A stretch of 19,076 nt of DNA, from the NCBI GenBank assembly GCA_028281075.1, contig JANQKO010000132.1:1-19076 (forward strand). The letters are read 5' to 3'. The position numbers were made by a program, and so were the translations under genes. Shown here piece by piece: positions 14,783 to 19,076 of this stretch. The notes beneath the pieces are model-generated. The model worked only from the letters and a program-made list of their open reading frames with translations. It was not told the DNA's origin and did no database searches. How positions within the stretch are numbered: the stretch's first letter is position 1; each line of letters opens with the position of its first letter. The DNA comes from Alphaproteobacteria bacterium (lineage in GTDB: Bacteria; Pseudomonadota; Alphaproteobacteria; GCA-2731375).

Positions 14783-14904
14783 CCAACGCCCGCCGCGGCG
14801 GGCCGGCATTCGTGAACTGGACAAGGGACGGTATTAACATGACGATGGCGATCGCGCCCGTGTTCGCGCCCCCGGGCCGGACATGGGAGGACAGCAGGGA
14901 CGAG

Positions 14905-15627
14905 ATGGCGACAAAGACGCGTATTCTGGTCGTCGACGACGAAGCCGACATTCGCGAAACCCTCGACGACTACCTGAAGATCCACGACTTCGAGGTCACG
15001 GTCGCCGACGGCGGCGAGGCCGTACGGCGGCTGGTCGAGGACGGCGCCGGGATCGACGTGGTCCTGCTGGACATCAACATGCCGGGCGAGGACGGCCTGT
15101 CGCTGGCGCGGTTCCTGCGCGAACGGGTCGATGTCGGCATCATCATGCTGACCGCCGTCGGCGAGACCGTCGACCGCATCGTCGGCCTGGAGATGGGCGC
15201 CGACGACTACCTGGTGAAGCCGGTCGACCTGCGCGAGCTGCTGGCCCGGATCCGGGCCGTGACGCGGCGATTGCAGGCCGAGGCGGAAGCCGCGCCGGCG
15301 GCCGACGACGGCACCGAAGAGATCGCCTTCGGCCGCTGCCGGCTGAATCTGGATTCGCGCAAGCTGTTCGACGCCGAGCGCAACGAGATCCCGATCACCA
15401 GCATGGAATTCGACCTGCTGAAGGCCTTCGCCGAGCACCCGAACCGGGTGCTGAACCGGGACCAGTTGCTGGACCTGGCGCACAACCGCGACTGGGAGCC
15501 GTTCGACCGCAGCATCGACATCCGCATCGCCCGCATCCGGCGCAAGCTGGAGGTCGACCCCAGCAAGCCCGAGGTCATCAAGACGGTCCGCGGCGCCGGC
15601 TACATCTATGTGCCGCCCGGCCGCTAG
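14905..15627 (+). CDS. OmpR-family response regulator, orphan
   Basis: A 240-residue cytoplasmic transcription factor. The receiver domain has the acidic pair D11/D12 (ILVVDDEADIRETL), phosphoacceptor D56 (VVLLDINMPGEDGL), T83 and K105 (DDYLVKPVDLRELL). The C-terminal winged helix has SMEFDLLKAFAEHPNRVLNR, SIDIRIARIRRKLE and the terminal TVRGAGYIYV, all typical of OmpR/PhoB DNA-binding domains. ATG 14905 is chosen because it places ILVVDDE at the usual distance from the N-terminus; ATG 14839, preceded by AAGGGA, would add 22 unconserved residues. No kinase gene adjoins it. It ends 35 bp from the convergent spoVR gene with no terminator visible between them. Its partner kinase is unknown; the kinase at 8097 is one candidate by default only. 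Confidence 0.93.
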   Translation: MATKTRILVVDDEADIRETLDDYLKIHDFEVTVADGGEAVRRLVEDGAGIDVVLLDINMPGEDGLSLARFLRERVDVGIIMLTAVGETVDRIVGLEMGADDYLVKPVDLRELLARIRAVTRRLQAEAEAAPAADDGTEEIAFGRCRLNLDSRKLFDAERNEIPITSMEFDLLKAFAEHPNRVLNRDQLLDLAHNRDWEPFDRSIDIRIARIRRKLEVDPSKPEVIKTVRGAGYIYVPPGR

Positions 15628-15662
15628 GCGCCTGTCTGCTGCCACCACGGTCCGCGACGCGG

Positions 15663-17228
15663 TCAGCCTTCGGCGGCCTCGTCGTCGCTCCAGTCGGCGG
15701 TCGAGATCCGGCCGCGTTCGGCGCCGCTGTCGGCATCGACGCAGGCCATGCTGACGTCATAGCCCCAGAGCCGCCGGGCATGCTTCAGCACCTCGTCGCG
15801 GGACTTCTCCGCCAGCGGGATGCCCTTGCGCATGTGATGCCGCAGGTGCAGTTGCCGGTCCCGCTTCAGGTCGACGTCGACGACCTGGATATCGGGATCG
15901 ATGACGCCCGGGTCGTAGCCGCGCGCCAGCATCTCGCGCACCTGCCGATAGCCGTCCTCGTCATGGATGCCCGAGACCCTGAGATGGCTGTCATCGGCAT
16001 CGTCGGTCAGCGCGAACAGCTTGAACTCGCGGATCAGGCGCGGGCTGAGATATTGCAGGATGAAGGATTCGTCCCGGTAGTTGGCCCAGGCGTCCTTCAG
16101 GGTGCCGCGCCAGTCGCCGTTACCGGCGATCTCGGGGAACCATTCCTTGTCCTCCGGCGTCGGGTCCATGCACATGCGCTGGATGTCCTGCATCATCGCG
16201 AAGCCGAGCGCATAGGGGTTCAGGCCGGAATAGCGCGGATCGTCGAAGTCGGCCTGGAACACCACGTTGGCGTGGCTGTGCAGGATCTCCAGCATGGTGC
16301 CTTCGGTCAGCAGGCCGCGGTCGTAGAGCTCGTTGGCGATGTAATGGTGCACGAAGGTGGCACAGCCCTCGTTCATCACCTTGGTCTGGCGCTGCGGATA
16401 GAAGTACTGCGCGATCGTGCGCACGATGCGCAGCACCTCGCGCTGCCAGGGCTCCAGCACCGGGCTGTTGCGCTCGATGAAGAACAGCACGTTCTCTTCC
16501 GGCAGCTTGTGCTGCCGCATGCGCTCGGCCAGCTCCTTCTCGGTCTCGCTTTCGGGCTCGCCGTCGTGGAGCTGCGGCACCGTGCGCCAGAGATCGCTGA
16601 AGGTGCGGTCCTTGTAGTCCTGGGCTTCCTGGGCGCGGGCCTTCAGCTCGCGGCTGGTCAGCTCGCGCGGCCGGCGATAGCGGAACACCGCCTGGTCCAT
16701 CAGCGCATGCGCGGCGTCGAGCGTATCCTCGACCACCTCCATGCCGGCCTTCTCCTCGCAGGTGGCGATGAAGGCCTTGGCGTACTGGAAATAGTCGAGC
16801 ACGCCGTCGGCGTCGGTCCACTGCCGGAACAGGTAGTTGTTCTTGAAGAAGTGGTTGTGGCCGAAGGCGGCATGCGCCATCACCAGCGTCTGCAGCGCCA
16901 TGGTGTTCTCTTCCATGACGTAGCTGATGCAGGGATTGGAGTTGATGACGATCTCGTAGGCGAGGCCGGTATAGCCCTTGCGGTACATCTTCTCCTCGCG
17001 GGCGAAGCGCTTGCCGAAGGACCAGTGCGGATACATCAGCGGCATGCCGAGCGACGAATAGGCGTCCAGCATCTGCTCGGACGAGATGATCTCGATCTGA
17101 TTGGGATAGACGTCGAGGCCGAGATCCTTCAACGCCACGTCCTCGATCGCGTCGAAGGCCGCCGACAGCCGCTCGAAGCTCCAGTCCGGCTCCTCGAACA
17201 GCGGCTGTACCTTACGCTTGGCGCCCAT
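15663..17228 (-). CDS. SpoVR family protein (YcgB-like)
   Basis: A 521-residue product, matching the family length (E. coli YcgB 510). Family segments include YPNQIEIISSEQMLDAYSSL, GMPLMYPHWSFGKRF, YEIVINSNPCISYVMEENTM, AHAAFGHNHFFKNNYLF and the central KVMNEGCATFVHHYI. The biochemical role is unknown. In Bacillus, SpoVR affects spore cortex; in non-spore-formers the gene is linked to prkA and yeaH and to stationary-phase stress. The start is supported by GGAGG upstream of ATG 17228. It is the third gene of the prkA-yeaH-spoVR unit, 38 bp after yeaH, and converges on the response regulator gene. Confidence 0.96.
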   Translation of the reverse strand: MGAKRKVQPLFEEPDWSFERLSAAFDAIEDVALKDLGLDVYPNQIEIISSEQMLDAYSSLGMPLMYPHWSFGKRFAREEKMYRKGYTGLAYEIVINSNPCISYVMEENTMALQTLVMAHAAFGHNHFFKNNYLFRQWTDADGVLDYFQYAKAFIATCEEKAGMEVVEDTLDAAHALMDQAVFRYRRPRELTSRELKARAQEAQDYKDRTFSDLWRTVPQLHDGEPESETEKELAERMRQHKLPEENVLFFIERNSPVLEPWQREVLRIVRTIAQYFYPQRQTKVMNEGCATFVHHYIANELYDRGLLTEGTMLEILHSHANVVFQADFDDPRYSGLNPYALGFAMMQDIQRMCMDPTPEDKEWFPEIAGNGDWRGTLKDAWANYRDESFILQYLSPRLIREFKLFALTDDADDSHLRVSGIHDEDGYRQVREMLARGYDPGVIDPDIQVVDVDLKRDRQLHLRHHMRKGIPLAEKSRDEVLKHARRLWGYDVSMACVDADSGAERGRISTADWSDDEAAEG

Positions 17229-17266
17229 GCCTAACCTGCCTCCGTCGGTTGCCGGCCGGCCACCGC

Positions 17267-18577
17267 TCAGGCCTGCTCGACCTGCTTGGCGAACAGCTCG
17301 CGGAAGGCCGGATAAATGTCACCGGGCTTGGCGATGCGCTTCATCTCGAAGTTATGCCACTGCTCCTTCACGGTGCGATAGGCCTGCCACAGGGCGGCGC
17401 CGGATTCGGAATCGCCGAACAGGCCCATCTCGCGCTCGTCGATGATCTCGACATAGGTGAAGTACTGGCAGAAGGGCATCAGCTCCTGATGCAGCAGCGC
17501 CACGCAGCGCTCGCTGTCGCCGGAGAAGTTCTCGCCGTCGGAAGCCTGCGCGGCATAGATGTTCCAGGTGTCGGTCGGATAGCGGTCGGCCAGGACCGCG
17601 GCCATCTCGCGCAGCGCCGTGCTGACCACCGTGCCGCCGGTCTGCGGGCTGTAGAAGAACGTCTCCTCGTCGACTTCCGAGGCCTCGTGCGTGTGGCGGA
17701 TGAAGACGACGTCGACATGCTCGTAACGGCGCTTCAGGAACATGTGCAGCAGCACGAAGAACCGCTTGGCCAGATCCTTCTCGCGCTGGCCCATCGAGCC
17801 GGAGACGTCCATCAGGCAGAACATGACGGCATTGGTGTTCGGCTCGGGCCGCTGCTCGTTGTAGCGGTAGCGCACGTCGAACGGATCGATGAAGCCGACG
17901 ATCTTGCGCCGCCGCTCCAGCCCCTCGAGCTCCTCGATCAGCGCTTGCAGCTTCCGCTCGTCGTCGTCCGACCGGCCGGTCCGGGCTTCGAGCGCCGAGA
18001 TCTGCCGGCGCAGGTCGTCGAGCGTCGAGTCCTTCGGCCGGGCGAGCGCGATCCGGCGGCCCAGGCTGTTGCGCATGGTGCGGGCCACGTCCAGGTTCGA
18101 CGGATTGCCGACCCGGCTGAACCCGGCCCGGTGGCGCGAGAACGAGACGATCTCCTTCAGCGTCGTCTTGACCAGGTTCGGCAGCTCCAGGTCCTCGAAA
18201 AACAGGTCCAGGAACTCGTCGCGCGACAGCGCGAACTGGAACTCGTCCTCGCCGTCGCCCTGGTCGGTGGCCTGCTTGCCGCCGCCGCCCTCGCCCTGCT
18301 GCGGCTTCGGGATGCGGTCGCCGGTCTCGAACTCCTTGTTGCCGGCGAACACCCGCTCGCGCGTGCCGCCCTTGCTGCTGTGGCTGAAGCGCGGCTCGCC
18401 GATGCCCTTGGTCGGGATCGTCACGGTCTCGCCGCTGGCGACGTCCGTGATCGAGCGGTCGCGCACCGACTTGTTGACCACTTCCTTGATCTGGGCGCGC
18501 GCGCGGCGGATGAAGCGCTGGCGGTTGCCCAGGCTCTTGCCCTTGGGGTTCTGCCGCCGGTCGATGAACTGGTGCAT
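17267..18577 (-). CDS. yeaH: YeaH/YhbH family protein (DUF444, von Willebrand A-like)
   Basis: A 436-residue product (E. coli YeaH 427). The start MHQFIDRRQNPKGKSLGNRQ is the family signature. A Gly-rich linker (QQGEGGGGKQATDQGDGEDE, about residues 93-112) precedes the middle part. The C-terminal half is a von Willebrand A-like domain with metal-site DVSGS (D257, S259, S261), then KRFFVLLHMFLKRRY and QTGGTVVSTALREMA. It is co-expressed with the PrkA kinase in E. coli under the stationary-phase regulator and supports nutrient-stress adaptation; molecular action is not known. It lies 15 bp downstream of prkA, so the genes are one operon. No strong ribosome site is seen before ATG 18577, which fits coupling to prkA. 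Confidence 0.96.
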   Translation of the reverse strand: MHQFIDRRQNPKGKSLGNRQRFIRRARAQIKEVVNKSVRDRSITDVASGETVTIPTKGIGEPRFSHSSKGGTRERVFAGNKEFETGDRIPKPQQGEGGGGKQATDQGDGEDEFQFALSRDEFLDLFFEDLELPNLVKTTLKEIVSFSRHRAGFSRVGNPSNLDVARTMRNSLGRRIALARPKDSTLDDLRRQISALEARTGRSDDDERKLQALIEELEGLERRRKIVGFIDPFDVRYRYNEQRPEPNTNAVMFCLMDVSGSMGQREKDLAKRFFVLLHMFLKRRYEHVDVVFIRHTHEASEVDEETFFYSPQTGGTVVSTALREMAAVLADRYPTDTWNIYAAQASDGENFSGDSERCVALLHQELMPFCQYFTYVEIIDEREMGLFGDSESGAALWQAYRTVKEQWHNFEMKRIAKPGDIYPAFRELFAKQVEQA

Positions 18578-18592
18578 GGCCGTTGGCCGGGC

Positions 18593-19076
18593 TCAGCCCG
18601 CCTTGTTCACGCGCATGTACCATTCGACGAGACGCCGGACCTGGCGCTGGGTGTAGCCGCGCTCGACCAGACGCGAGACGAAGTCGTTGTGCTTCTTCTC
18701 CGTTTCGCTGTCCTTCTTCGAGCCGAAGCTGATCACCGGCAGCAGATCCTCGACCTGGCCGAACATCCGCTTCTCGATGACGTCGCGCAGCTTCTCGTAG
18801 CTGGTCCAGGACGGGTTCTTGCCGTCGTTCTGGGCCCGCGCGCGCAGCACGAACTTCACCACCTCGTTGCGGAAGTCCTTCGGGTTGGCGATGCCGGCCG
18901 GCTTCTCGATCTTCGCCAGCTCGGCGTCCAGCACCTCGCGGTCGAACAACTGGCCGGTATCCGGGTCCTTGTAGTCCTGCTCCTCGATCCAGGCATCGGC
19001 ATAGGCGATGTAGCGGTCGAACAGGTTCTGGCCGTATTCGGTATAGGATTCGAGATAGGCCTTCTGGATCTCGTTG
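18593..19076 (-). CDS. prkA: PrkA serine/threonine protein kinase, C-terminal part only
   Basis: The reverse strand is open from the right edge to the stop at 18593, giving the last 160 residues. The piece begins NEIQKAYLESYTEYGQNLFD and includes YADAWIEEQDYKDPDTGQ, FRNEVVKFVLRARAQNDGKN and PSWTSYEKLRDVIEKRMFGQ, typical of the PrkA (YeaG) C-terminal domain. The N-terminal AAA-like region is outside the window. PrkA is a cytoplasmic kinase or AAA ATPase family member (about 640 residues) tied to stress and stationary phase. It heads the unit that continues with yeaH and spoVR. Confidence 0.95.
   Translation of the reverse strand, partial: NEIQKAYLESYTEYGQNLFDRYIAYADAWIEEQDYKDPDTGQLFDREVLDAELAKIEKPAGIANPKDFRNEVVKFVLRARAQNDGKNPSWTSYEKLRDVIEKRMFGQVEDLLPVISFGSKKDSETEKKHNDFVSRLVERGYTQRQVRRLVEWYMRVNKAG

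Noticed and set aside
14883..17234. 783-codon plus frame across the response regulator and spoVR
   Set aside because: It is out of frame with the regulator and antisense to spoVR; no family motif, compositional artefact.

Overview
The window is GC-rich chromosomal DNA that most resembles an alphaproteobacterium, probably Rhodospirillales-like. The grounds are the large 180-kDa-class NAD-glutamate dehydrogenase, a PleC/DivJ-style membrane histidine kinase, DUF1127 and DUF1194 proteins, a MipA/OmpV outer-membrane protein and a prkA-yeaH-spoVR cluster. The taxonomic placement is inference from gene content and base composition, not from a marker gene.

Left part (1-5930). A 5'-complete but 3'-truncated NAD-glutamate dehydrogenase gene (minus strand, running off the left edge) is divergent from gdhA, an NADP-type hexameric glutamate dehydrogenase (plus). 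The two share a 471-bp intergenic region holding a tandem 12-bp repeat. A textbook intrinsic terminator ends gdhA. A MipA/OmpV family outer-membrane protein follows, then a 369-bp gap rich in inverted repeats.

Middle part (5931-11053). On the minus strand lie a secreted DUF1194 von Willebrand A protein and an LLM-class flavin oxidoreductase. On the plus strand is an orphan six-TM PAS histidine kinase. Converging on it is a small Cys-rich lipoprotein. A 69-codon acidic orphan gene follows, with a CRP-like palindrome just upstream.

Accessory island (about 11170-13700). A hipB-hipA type II toxin-antitoxin pair of visibly lower GC is preceded by a promoter region of about 29% GC containing a perfect 7-5-7 operator-like palindrome. 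The HipB partner has a long C-terminal extension. The module is bracketed by a 34-bp near-identical direct repeat (24 bp exact) and by copies of a TAGGGAC-type 19-bp repeat, which suggests acquisition as a discrete unit. About 1.1 kb of gene-poor DNA follows; it holds a possible 33-aa single-TM peptide and another 7-5-7 palindrome.

Right part (14453-19076). A DUF1127 protein and an orphan OmpR-type response regulator are on the plus strand. They converge on the minus-strand cluster prkA (5'-truncated by the window edge), yeaH/DUF444 and spoVR/ycgB, a conserved stress and stationary-phase kinase cluster.

I found no CRISPR array, no tRNA or rRNA and no intact transposase. The most unusual part is the repeat-bounded HipBA module with its extended antitoxin. 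I do not see strong evidence for an entirely new system; every claim beyond family recognition is marked as inference.
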